Assembly (NCBI RefSeq): GCF_900110895.1
Contig: NZ_FOIQ01000001.1
Location: forward strand, 310,001 to 374,000
Length of the DNA: 64,000 nt
Direction: 5' to 3'
From: Prevotella aff. ruminicola Tc2-24
GTDB taxonomy: Bacteria > Bacteroidota > Bacteroidia > Bacteroidales > Bacteroidaceae
This document shows, one piece after another, positions 17,335 to 24,939 of the stretch (within the stretch, counting starts at the first letter, position 1; every line of letters begins with the position of its first letter). A program made the translations under genes and the position numbers. Below the pieces are notes generated by a model. That model did not search any database and had not been told where the DNA came from. It worked only from the letters and a program-made list of their open reading frames with translations.

Positions 17335-17949
17335 TTATAAAAAATCTAAATTGATTGTTTTAAGTGCGCTTTTTGTTAGTCGTTCGTAGACCAGTCCTAA
17401 ACTTGCGAATCTTTGAAGACACGACCATGCGGCTTTTTTTACGGGAATACTATCGCCTTGCAAAGCTGCCAATGCCTGGTCGATAAACTCATTGATACCG
17501 CGCTCATTTGGTTCTTGCCCATTCATAAATAGACGAGATAAAATGTGGAAGCCACATAATTGAAAGAGTTCCTTGCCTGATGCCATCCAAGTATATGCTT
17601 TTTCAGGTGCACAAGGCAGATACTGATACAGATTAAAGGCCGCTTGCTCTGCAATTTCCAGGGTGTCGGTCTGTTCCATCCAAATGTCTACCACCTCTGG
17701 CAGCATCTGTTCTGCTGGCATCACCATCGTAGCCAGAATCTTACACTCACGGACATTCTCCTTCCATAAAGCAATCGCCAAGTCGTAATTCTTCCCCAGC
17801 CCGTCTGCCATCTCTTTCAGTCTAGGTATCGTCGCCCCCCAATTGAGTTTATATGTCACCCCCTTGTCGCGCATAGATTTAGAGACCATCCCGTCCATCA
17901 TTTGGCGGAATGATTGCTTGATTTCTTTTACCTGATTATTAACATCCAT
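17335..17949 (-). CDS. AlkD-like HEAT-repeat protein (DNA alkylation repair superfamily)
   Basis: 204-aa all-helical protein resembling the AlkC/AlkD HEAT-repeat DNA glycosylase superfamily in pattern (helical repeats such as YDLAIALWKENVRECKILATMV and AAFNLYQYLPCAPEKAYTWM). Bona fide AlkD uses Trp/Asp/Arg to remove N3- and N7-alkylpurines. The WKENVRECKILA segment matches the region of the family that holds such residues, but I cannot confirm catalysis. It starts eight bases after the DPP III stop, and is the last gene of araC-dppIII-alkD. Related proteins in Bacteroidota are often just called hypothetical. Confidence 0.65.
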   Translation of the reverse strand: MDVNNQVKEIKQSFRQMMDGMVSKSMRDKGVTYKLNWGATIPRLKEMADGLGKNYDLAIALWKENVRECKILATMVMPAEQMLPEVVDIWMEQTDTLEIAEQAAFNLYQYLPCAPEKAYTWMASGKELFQLCGFHILSRLFMNGQEPNERGINEFIDQALAALQGDSIPVKKAAWSCLQRFASLGLVYERLTKSALKTINLDFL

Positions 17950-17957
17950 TACAATTA

Positions 17958-19907
17958 TCAGATTAGAGTCCCATATTCCGAGCTATAGCGTAGCATCTGA
18001 TGTGCATAGCTCTCTCCATAATTCAGTTGGATATCAGTAATACAACCGTTGTTGTCATATACGGGAAGCATCATCGGATTAATGAAACCTTTATATGGAG
18101 CTAAATCCAGGCGTTTATATCTTTCCAACACTTCCTCATGGAGTATAGGATCGACCTTTACAGCATATTTTTCAACCAACTGTCGGGCCGCCTCATAATC
18201 TCCTTCGCTCTTGATACGTTGAACCTCTGCTAACAAACGAGCGATAAGGGCACGTAACTCTTCATAATCTGTGATTTCAACGTATGTTTTACCTTTATGT
18301 TTGACCAACTTGACCGCATGCCCATTTTCGAGACACCAATGAGCAATGAGCGCTCGATTACGCATATGCGCTTCCTCAATATGGTTTCCTGGGTTAATAC
18401 GGATGAGTTGGGTCATTAAGCCGTTCATCATGTAAGTGTAATACTGTGACTTATAGGCCTCACTATCAGGAAGAAGTCCCAACTCGATGAGTTTTTTATC
18501 GGCAATATAATAAAGTCCAAAGAGATCAGCGCGTGCTTCCTCAATGGTGTTCCCATAGGCCTTCAGCGCATCTGGGTCAACCCCAGCAAGCAACTGTCCA
18601 CTTCCATGACCAAGGCATTCGTGCAGATCAGTATGCAAATCATCGCAGATGTCACCATACTTATCAATCAACTGGAGAGTATCTTTATCGATAACAAACT
18701 CCTCTTTAAAACCGTTACCACGCGATGCCTTGTTGTAAGCCTCCGTTATATTACTGATCGTAATGCTTTTGCTTCCATATTCGGCCCTGATCCAATCGGC
18801 ATTTGGCAGATTGATGCCAATGGCCGTAGAAGGATATTCGTCGCCTCCCAACATTGCTGCGCATATCACGTTGGCAGAAACGCCCTTAACTACCGGCTTA
18901 CGAAAACGCGGGTCAACAGGAGAATGGTCTTCAAACCACTGTGCATGGCGACTGATAGTCTGTGTACGCTGCGTGGCTTCTTCGTCAATATATTCCACCA
19001 ATCCTTCCCAAGAGCCTTTCAGACCTAACGGATCACCATAAACCTCGATGAAACCGTTGATAAAATCAACGACGGAATCGTGCTCTTTTAGCCATTCAAT
19101 GCAATATTCATTGAATATGCTAAGATCTCCTGATTCATAGTATTTTATAAGCAAAGAAATTACCTTTTTCTGTTGGTTGTTCTCTGCTACATCCCGTGCT
19201 TTTCCCAACCAATATATGATATGCTGAATGGCATTGGCATATTTACCACTAGCGCACCATACCTGTTCCTGCAATATGCCATTTTCTTTCACCAAAGTGG
19301 AATTAAGACCATAAGAAATAGGTGCATTAGTATCAGCATGCTGTATCTTCATATCAGCATAGAACTGCTCTGCTTCTTCTTGAGTAACCCCATCATAAAA
19401 ATGACATGCCGATGTTAATAGTAAATCTTCGCCATCTGCCTTATTGACTCGTTTTGGCAACACTGAATCGTCAAAAATAACAGGAAAGAGCTCATCACAC
19501 AGGTTGGCAACTGTCTCCCCTTCTTTCAAAGGCAGTTTTCTCGAATCAACTTTCACTAATGCAGCACGTAGAAACTCTGGAGAAAAACCAGGCTTAAATT
19601 TCTCACAGCCATAATGATGATGAATTCCGCTTGAGAACCAAATCCGTTTCAAGTAGACTTCCAACGCCTTGAATTCTTCAGATTCATGCGAAGTTGTTTT
19701 ATCAACATAGATAACCTCCAACATCTTTCTGATGCGGAGGTTATATTTTCCAAACTGATCAAATGTTATATCTCGTCCGGACAGGGCCGCCTTGGCTAGA
19801 TAATATACTAACTCCTTCTGCTGGAGCGTTAACTTCTCAAACCCGTTCAAACGATATCTTAGCAGTTGCAAATCCGCAAACCGCTCATCACGATATTCAA
19901 AATCCAC
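17958..19907 (-). CDS. Dipeptidyl peptidase III-like zinc metallopeptidase (M49)
   Basis: 649 aa. The M49 signature is complete: HECLGH at residues 429-434 (zinc His pair and catalytic Glu430) and EEARAD at 456-461 (third zinc ligand). The HECLGH form with five-residue spacing is that of the Bacteroides thetaiotaomicron enzyme. It releases N-terminal dipeptides. No signal peptide is visible, so it is probably cytoplasmic. The start is GTG 19907, preceded by a strong AGGAGG about ten bases upstream, which is unusual here. The frame is the same as that of the preceding araC gene, separated by a single TAA. Databases sometimes label such proteins dihydrofolate reductase. Nothing here supports that. 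Confidence 0.93.
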   Translation of the reverse strand: MDFEYRDERFADLQLLRYRLNGFEKLTLQQKELVYYLAKAALSGRDITFDQFGKYNLRIRKMLEVIYVDKTTSHESEEFKALEVYLKRIWFSSGIHHHYGCEKFKPGFSPEFLRAALVKVDSRKLPLKEGETVANLCDELFPVIFDDSVLPKRVNKADGEDLLLTSACHFYDGVTQEEAEQFYADMKIQHADTNAPISYGLNSTLVKENGILQEQVWCASGKYANAIQHIIYWLGKARDVAENNQQKKVISLLIKYYESGDLSIFNEYCIEWLKEHDSVVDFINGFIEVYGDPLGLKGSWEGLVEYIDEEATQRTQTISRHAQWFEDHSPVDPRFRKPVVKGVSANVICAAMLGGDEYPSTAIGINLPNADWIRAEYGSKSITISNITEAYNKASRGNGFKEEFVIDKDTLQLIDKYGDICDDLHTDLHECLGHGSGQLLAGVDPDALKAYGNTIEEARADLFGLYYIADKKLIELGLLPDSEAYKSQYYTYMMNGLMTQLIRINPGNHIEEAHMRNRALIAHWCLENGHAVKLVKHKGKTYVEITDYEELRALIARLLAEVQRIKSEGDYEAARQLVEKYAVKVDPILHEEVLERYKRLDLAPYKGFINPMMLPVYDNNGCITDIQLNYGESYAHQMLRYSSEYGTLI

Positions 19908-19922
19908 TAAATCCTCTCCTCC

Positions 19923-20381
19923 TTATGCTTTAGTTTTGCGAGGCCGTTTTGCCTTCATCGCAGGATGCTGCTTCAGATGCTGAAGGCGATATTCACGGGG
20001 AGTAATGCCAACAACCCGGTAAAACGATGCATAGAAAGACTGGCGGTTAGCAAAACCAACCATATCACTCACCTGCTCCATACGAAGATCTTGATAGCGT
20101 TTGTCAACAAGAATACTCATGGCCTCGTCAATACGATACTTGTTCACAAACGATGTGTAATTCATATGGAAACGAACATTGACAACTGCAGAGATGTAAC
20201 GAGTGTTTGTACCCAAGTCTTCCGCAAGTTTTTTTGCAGAATAGTCCTTGTCACGGTACTTTTTCTGCATCACGATGATGTTCAGGATTTTCTCCTGCAT
20301 CTCATCCATCATCTTGGGGCTGACTAGACTCCTATAGGCAGCCTCTTTTTCTTTCTTCTCAGTAATGTTATACTTTCCCAT
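19923..20381 (-). CDS. Short AraC-family transcription regulator
   Basis: 152 aa, little more than an AraC/XylS DNA-binding domain (about residues 45-135): first helix-turn-helix SAKKLAEDLGTNTRYISAVV, second MEQVSDMVGFANRQSFYASF, then the family's VGITPREYR. No ligand-binding domain. The C-terminus is a basic tail (KAKRPRKTKA). It leads the operon with DPP III and an AlkD-like gene, and may regulate it. The ATG at 20381 follows GGTAGGAG, a recognisable ribosome-binding site, with a promoter 39 bases upstream. Confidence 0.9.
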   Translation of the reverse strand: MGKYNITEKKEKEAAYRSLVSPKMMDEMQEKILNIIVMQKKYRDKDYSAKKLAEDLGTNTRYISAVVNVRFHMNYTSFVNKYRIDEAMSILVDKRYQDLRMEQVSDMVGFANRQSFYASFYRVVGITPREYRLQHLKQHPAMKAKRPRKTKA

Positions 20382-20420
20382 ACTCCTACCGGTTATGATG
20401 ATTAAGAATCATTTATTGCG

Positions 20421-20428
20421 CAAATATA
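20421..20428 (-). promoter_or_regulatory. -7 box of araC-dppIII-alkD
   Basis: TATATTTG on the minus strand. A TTG lies 19 bases further upstream. Divergent from the recQ promoter 54 bases away. Confidence 0.7.
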
Positions 20429-20482
20429 CACAAAAAAAACAAATAAGCAACTATTTTTTCCGTTTTTTTTCAAAAAAACGAC

Positions 20483-20490
20483 TATCTTTG
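20483..20490 (+). promoter_or_regulatory. -7 box of recQ
   Basis: TATCTTTG, with only 17 bases to the ATG at 20508. Confidence 0.75.
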
Positions 20491-20507
20491 TAGAAAATTT
20501 CAATTTT

Positions 20508-22328
20508 ATGGACATCTATGAGCTCCTGAAACGGTATTTTGGTTATGATTCTTTTAGACAAAACCAAGAGGTGATCATCAAACATGTCATACAAGGCGGT
20601 GATGCCCTTGTTCTAATGCCGACAGGTGGAGGAAAAAGCCTCTGTTACCAGATTCCTGCATTGGCTCTTACTGGAACAGCTATCGTGATCTCGCCGTTGA
20701 TCAGTTTAATGAAAGATCAGGTGGAAGCCCTGCGTGCGAACGGGATTGAAGCAGAAGCATTGAACAGTGTGAACGATTTGACTGCGGACACCTTAATCCG
20801 TCGCCGATGCGCTGCTGGTGAAATTAAGATTCTATATATCTCTCCAGAAAAGGTGTTGTCAGAGATTGATAGACTGCTCCGTTATATCAAGATCTCACTC
20901 TTCGCCATTGACGAGGCACATTGTATCAGTCAGTGGGGACATGATTTCCGTCCGGAATACGCACAGCTGGGACAACTCCGGGATAAATTTCCCGACACGC
21001 CGGTCCTGGCTCTAACTGCAACAGCAGATAAGATAACACGACATGACATTATACAACAGCTTCGACTCAAAGACGCCCATGAATTTGTGTCAAGTTTTGA
21101 TCGTCCCAATCTTACGCTCACGGTCAAACGTGGGTACAAAGCGGCAGAGAAGATGCACTTTATCCTCAACTTCATTAAAGCACGTCCAATAGATGCTGGT
21201 ATCATTTATTGTCTTAGTAGAAAAACGACGGAAAAGGTTGCCGCCGACTTAAGAAAAAAAGGCATTAACGCTGCCCCCTACCACGCTGGACTCTCTCCGT
21301 CAGAAAGGAGTCAGACGCAAGAATTGTTTAAGAACGACCGATTATCAGTAGTTTGTGCGACGATTGCCTTTGGTATGGGGATTGACAAAAGCAATGTCAG
21401 ATGGGTGATTCACTACAATATGCCAAAGAGTATTGAGAGTTTTTACCAGGAAATCGGAAGAGCAGGCAGAGACGGTGCACCAGCCGATACGGTGTTGTTC
21501 TATTCCTTGGCTGATATCATCCAACTGACGGAATTCGCCAAACAGAGTGGACAGCAAGATATTAACATGGACAAACTCCGGCGGATGCGGGAATATGCAG
21601 AGTCAACCGTCTGTCGTAGACGGATTCTACTCAATTATTTTGGCGAACAGACCGACCATGATTGTGGCGCCTGCGATATCTGTGAAAATCCACCGCAACG
21701 ATTCGACGGAACCCGCTATGTGCAGATGGCGCTGAGTGCTATCAAACGTACAGAGGAAAATATCCGTATCGCAACTGTTATTGAGATCCTGAAAGGCATG
21801 CATTCGCCCACTATTGTCCGACATGGATTTGACCGCCTTAAGACTTTTGGGGTTGGAAGAGAAATAACGACAAATGATTGGCAAGATTATCTGTTACAGA
21901 TGATGCAGATGGGCTATATTGAGATAGCTTATAATGACAAGAACAAAGTTAAGATAACAGAGATGGGTGATGATGTCCTATATGGACGAAAGACAGTACA
22001 ACTCTGTGTCGTAGACCATCATGTAAACGAATCACAGAATAGACCAAAACTAAAACTGGAGATACCAACTATCACCATTCCTGGTCTACCTTCGACAACA
22101 GGAGTCGAGGATGCAAAATTATTTGAAGCCTTGCGTGTCTTGCGTATGACATGTGCTAATGAGGAAGGCTTTCCACCGTATATTGTTTTTAGCGATAAGG
22201 TCCTCCATACTTTGGCTACAATCAAGCCAACCACATTAGAGCAGTTCGGCAACGTTTCCGGAATAGGAGATTATAAAAAGCAAAAGTATGGAGCACGCTT
22301 TGTCGCACTTATTAACAGGTTCGTATAA
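20508..22328 (+). CDS. recQ: ATP-dependent DNA helicase RecQ
   Basis: 3'-5' superfamily 2 DNA helicase for recombination and fork repair. 606 aa, close to E. coli RecQ (609). Walker A PTGGGKS is at residues 38-44, [17 protein letters not shown] is motif II plus the aromatic-rich loop, and IGRAGRDG is motif VI. A zinc-binding module (Cys residues in VCRRR and DCGACDIC) precedes the RQC winged helix, and an HRDC domain forms the last ~75 residues. It stands as a single gene with a short leader. Bacteroidota often have a second, longer RecQ, and this is the standard short one. Confidence 0.95.
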   Translation: MDIYELLKRYFGYDSFRQNQEVIIKHVIQGGDALVLMPTGGGKSLCYQIPALALTGTAIVISPLISLMKDQVEALRANGIEAEALNSVNDLTADTLIRRRCAAGEIKILYISPEKVLSEIDRLLRYIKISLFAIDEAHCISQWGHDFRPEYAQLGQLRDKFPDTPVLALTATADKITRHDIIQQLRLKDAHEFVSSFDRPNLTLTVKRGYKAAEKMHFILNFIKARPIDAGIIYCLSRKTTEKVAADLRKKGINAAPYHAGLSPSERSQTQELFKNDRLSVVCATIAFGMGIDKSNVRWVIHYNMPKSIESFYQEIGRAGRDGAPADTVLFYSLADIIQLTEFAKQSGQQDINMDKLRRMREYAESTVCRRRILLNYFGEQTDHDCGACDICENPPQRFDGTRYVQMALSAIKRTEENIRIATVIEILKGMHSPTIVRHGFDRLKTFGVGREITTNDWQDYLLQMMQMGYIEIAYNDKNKVKITEMGDDVLYGRKTVQLCVVDHHVNESQNRPKLKLEIPTITIPGLPSTTGVEDAKLFEALRVLRMTCANEEGFPPYIVFSDKVLHTLATIKPTTLEQFGNVSGIGDYKKQKYGARFVALINRFV

Positions 22329-22448
22329 AGTCATACCTAAACTACAATTATTTTAAGAAAAAGGGAAAAAGAAACAAAAAAAAGGCCATAAAATGTCACT
22401 TTTTGCTAAAAACATGCACAGAAAGTCTTTTTAGTGCAACTTTTTTTG

Positions 22449-22456
22449 TATCTTTG
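22449..22456 (+). promoter_or_regulatory. -7 box of the GT5-like/DUF4270/small-protein operon
   Basis: TATCTTTG, 19 bases before the ATG at 22476. The longer reading frame from 22434 starts upstream of this box. Confidence 0.7.
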
Positions 22457-22475
22457 CAAGGTAAAATCATCCAAG

Positions 22476-23306
22476 ATGGCAAAGAAAAAAATACTATTCA
22501 TCAACCAGGAGATATCTCCTTATGTTCCAGACAACTCATTGTCGCTCATGGGCAAGGATCTGCCACAGGCTATGCAAGAACTCAATCATGAGATTCGTAC
22601 ATTTATGCCCAAATGGGGGACGATCAATGAACGTCGCGGACAGTTGCACGAAGTTATCCGCCTATCAGGAATGAACCTGATTATTAATGATACAGACCAC
22701 CCGTTGATTATCAAAGTGGCATCAATACAATCCGCCAGGGTTCAAGTCTATTTCATAGACAATGACGATTATTTCGGAAAACGTCTGATGGAAAAAGACG
22801 AACAAGGAGAAGATTATCCTGATAATGGTGAACGAGCTATTTTTTTCGCTCGTGGTGTACTGGAGACAGTAAAAAAACTGCGTTGGGTACCAGATATCAT
22901 ACACTGCCAAGGATGGATGAGCGCTGTCGTACCTCTTTACGTAAAGACAGCCTACCATGACGAGCCTTCTTTCGCTAAGACAAAGGTTGTCACTTCTCTG
23001 TTTTCCAAGAGCTTAGAAAAAGATCTTGGAACAAACTTCAAGAAATGTCTTGAATTCCGTGAAGCCAAGGCAGAACTATTAAAGGGATATAACGACAACT
23101 TTGATATCAACGAATTAGTGAAGTTGGCTATTGATTATAGTGATGGTGTCGTTCAGGCAGATGAAGTTGTCAACAAGAAATTGCTTGATTACGCAAAAGG
23201 TAGAAATATACCTGTACTTGGTTACCACAGAGATTTTGCAGATGAATACGAGAAATTCTATGCGCAACTCTTCCCTGAGGAGGAGCAGACCGTAGAAGAA
23301 GATTAA
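22476..23306 (+). CDS. Glycogen/starch-synthase-like protein, GT5 N-terminal domain only
   Basis: 276 aa matching only the N-terminal Rossmann half (starch synthase catalytic domain) of GT5 glycogen synthases: KKILFINQEISPYVPDN at the start, then PDIIHCQGWMSAVVPLYVK. The C-terminal half that binds the nucleotide sugar (GT1-type domain) is absent. Glycogen synthases run ~480 aa. The ADP-glucose-binding KxGGL motif is replaced by LSLMGKDLPQAM. Catalysis is therefore doubtful, and it may be a regulator or scaffold. Conserved small versions of this kind occur in Bacteroidota. It starts the operon with a DUF4270 lipoprotein and a 44-aa protein. The C-terminus is acidic (EEEQTVEED). Confidence 0.8.
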   Translation: MAKKKILFINQEISPYVPDNSLSLMGKDLPQAMQELNHEIRTFMPKWGTINERRGQLHEVIRLSGMNLIINDTDHPLIIKVASIQSARVQVYFIDNDDYFGKRLMEKDEQGEDYPDNGERAIFFARGVLETVKKLRWVPDIIHCQGWMSAVVPLYVKTAYHDEPSFAKTKVVTSLFSKSLEKDLGTNFKKCLEFREAKAELLKGYNDNFDINELVKLAIDYSDGVVQADEVVNKKLLDYAKGRNIPVLGYHRDFADEYEKFYAQLFPEEEQTVEED

Positions 23307-23318
23307 ACATTATAACAC

Positions 23319-24770
23319 ATGAAACTAAGATTGTTTACAGCGATTGCATTTACCGCAATGGCGATAATTTCTTGTAATGAAGACACAGAAACTATCGGCT
23401 CCTCGTTAACTGGTCATACAGACCAACTGGACATGTCGACGGGAGTCTTCCACGCTATATCCAGATCCATATTTGCCGATTCAGTATATGCGCATAGTTC
23501 TACCAGTTATATCGGAAAGATCAAAGATCCTGAGACTGGAGCATACGTGAAGAGTGAGTTTATGACCCAGTTTAATATGCTGGAGAATTATCGGATGCCT
23601 GAAAAGAGTAAGATTCTTGGAAGTTATGCGAATGGTGTTGCAGCCGACTCATGTGAAATAATACTCTATTTTAACAAGTCGGAGAGTTATGGAGATTCAC
23701 TCGCACCGGTAAAATTAGACATCTATGAGCTAAATGAACCCATGAGCGATATGAGGCGGTATTACAGTAACTTCGATCCTAAAAGCGAAGGCTACGTGAA
23801 AACTAGCGACGTCATAAAAAGTCATGTGTTCACGATGGCGAATCTTACATATAAGGATAGTATTCGAAATCTTTCCGGCTATACAGACTGCGCTCGAATC
23901 TGTTTGAATGATAGTTATACAGGCAAAAATGGGATAATATATAACAACTATGGTACTCATATTATGCGGAATTTCTATGAGCACCCGGAGTATTTTAAAA
24001 ATTCGTATACTTTTATCCACAATGTCTGTCCTGGTTTCTTCTTTGAGGTGAATGACGGACTTGGTGTTATGGCGAAGTTGGCAGAGATAAGCATGAATGT
24101 CTATTACCACTACCAAGGTGATACCACAGTCTATTATGGTGTTATGAATATGTCTGCGACACCAGAGGTCTTGCAGACTACCAAGATCACTAATGATCAG
24201 AAGGCATTGGCCAGGCTTGTAGCTGACGAAAGTTGTACATACCTCAAGACACCGGCTGGTATCTTTACCGAAGTAACTCTGCCTGTTGAAGATATTTCTC
24301 AAAGCCATGTTGGTGATTCGCTTCTGTCTGCAAGTCTTTCATTCCAGCGTCAGAATAGTAAATTCCAAGATAGTGATTATCTGTTACAAACACCTAAGAC
24401 CATTCTGATGGTTCAGAAAGACAGTCTACATTCATTCTTTGAGCAAGAGAAGTTATATGACCAGATATGTTCGTATTCCGCTACGCTTACGAACAACGCA
24501 TACACATTCTCAAACATTGGTAATCTCATCACCCATATGCAACAACTTAGAATCCAAGGTGTGAATGAAGACCCTAATTGGTTGGTAAAACACCCCGACT
24601 GGAATAAAGTCGTATTAGTCCCCATTTCCACCACTTCCACAAAAGATAGTTATGGAAATAATACGGTATCAGCTATAGGCAACAACATGGGACTTTCAAG
24701 CACCCAGTTGGTAGGTGGTCCCAACTCTCCTATTCAGATTAATGTCATATATGCGAAATTTAAGAAGTAG
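23319..24770 (+). CDS. DUF4270 family lipoprotein
   Basis: 483-aa exported lipoprotein. The signal ends in AIISC (lipidated Cys19), followed by NEDTETIGSSL, the typical start of DUF4270. It contains the segment ADSVYAHSSTSYIGKIKDPETG characteristic of the family. Mostly beta-rich with no catalytic motif. It begins 12 bases after the GT5-like gene and is followed after six bases by the small protein gene, so all three form one transcript. DUF4270 proteins sit next to the GT5-like half protein in many Bacteroidota (from memory), which implies a shared envelope role. Function is unknown. Confidence 0.85.
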   Translation: MKLRLFTAIAFTAMAIISCNEDTETIGSSLTGHTDQLDMSTGVFHAISRSIFADSVYAHSSTSYIGKIKDPETGAYVKSEFMTQFNMLENYRMPEKSKILGSYANGVAADSCEIILYFNKSESYGDSLAPVKLDIYELNEPMSDMRRYYSNFDPKSEGYVKTSDVIKSHVFTMANLTYKDSIRNLSGYTDCARICLNDSYTGKNGIIYNNYGTHIMRNFYEHPEYFKNSYTFIHNVCPGFFFEVNDGLGVMAKLAEISMNVYYHYQGDTTVYYGVMNMSATPEVLQTTKITNDQKALARLVADESCTYLKTPAGIFTEVTLPVEDISQSHVGDSLLSASLSFQRQNSKFQDSDYLLQTPKTILMVQKDSLHSFFEQEKLYDQICSYSATLTNNAYTFSNIGNLITHMQQLRIQGVNEDPNWLVKHPDWNKVVLVPISTTSTKDSYGNNTVSAIGNNMGLSSTQLVGGPNSPIQINVIYAKFKK

Positions 24771-24776
24771 AATGTG

Positions 24777-24911
24777 ATGGCTGACGGATATTTGGAGAAA
24801 CACCATGAAGATTATGAAATAAGGAAAGCAGCTTGGCTTCGGAAAAAGAAACATCTTCCGAAGGTGAATGCAAAGAATAAATTAGAGCGCCCCGATGATG
24901 AGGCGCTCTAA
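24777..24911 (+). CDS. 44-residue basic small protein ending inside a terminator
   Basis: ATG 24777 to TAA 24911. The predicted protein is strongly charged: MADGYLEKHHEDYEIRK at the start, then WLRKKKHLPKVN, ending ERPDDEAL. It resembles small conserved Bacteroidota proteins of the form MAD-x-x-LE-KH-x-x-YE...KKKHLP. The start lies six bases after the DUF4270 stop, which favours coupled translation. The last codons (from about codon 35) are encoded by the stem and loop of a perfect terminator hairpin (24879-24914), and the stop codon is in the descending arm. No membrane segment. Function unknown. Confidence 0.7.
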   Translation: MADGYLEKHHEDYEIRKAAWLRKKKHLPKVNAKNKLERPDDEAL

Positions 24912-24914
24912 TTT
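24879..24914. terminator. Bidirectional terminator overlapping a coding sequence
   Basis: 13-base perfect stem AAATTAGAGCGCC (24879-24891) / GGCGCTCTAATTT (24902-24914) with a 10-base loop, then TATTTTGG. It serves the small-protein operon on the plus strand and probably uvrD on the minus strand. Confidence 0.9.
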
Positions 24915-24939
24915 ATTTTGGTCTACATACTAGATACTT

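Noticed and set aside
17958..19907. Dihydrofolate reductase, a label sometimes given to this protein
   Set aside because: It has the complete M49 metallopeptidase motifs HECLGH and EEARAD and no DHFR motif.
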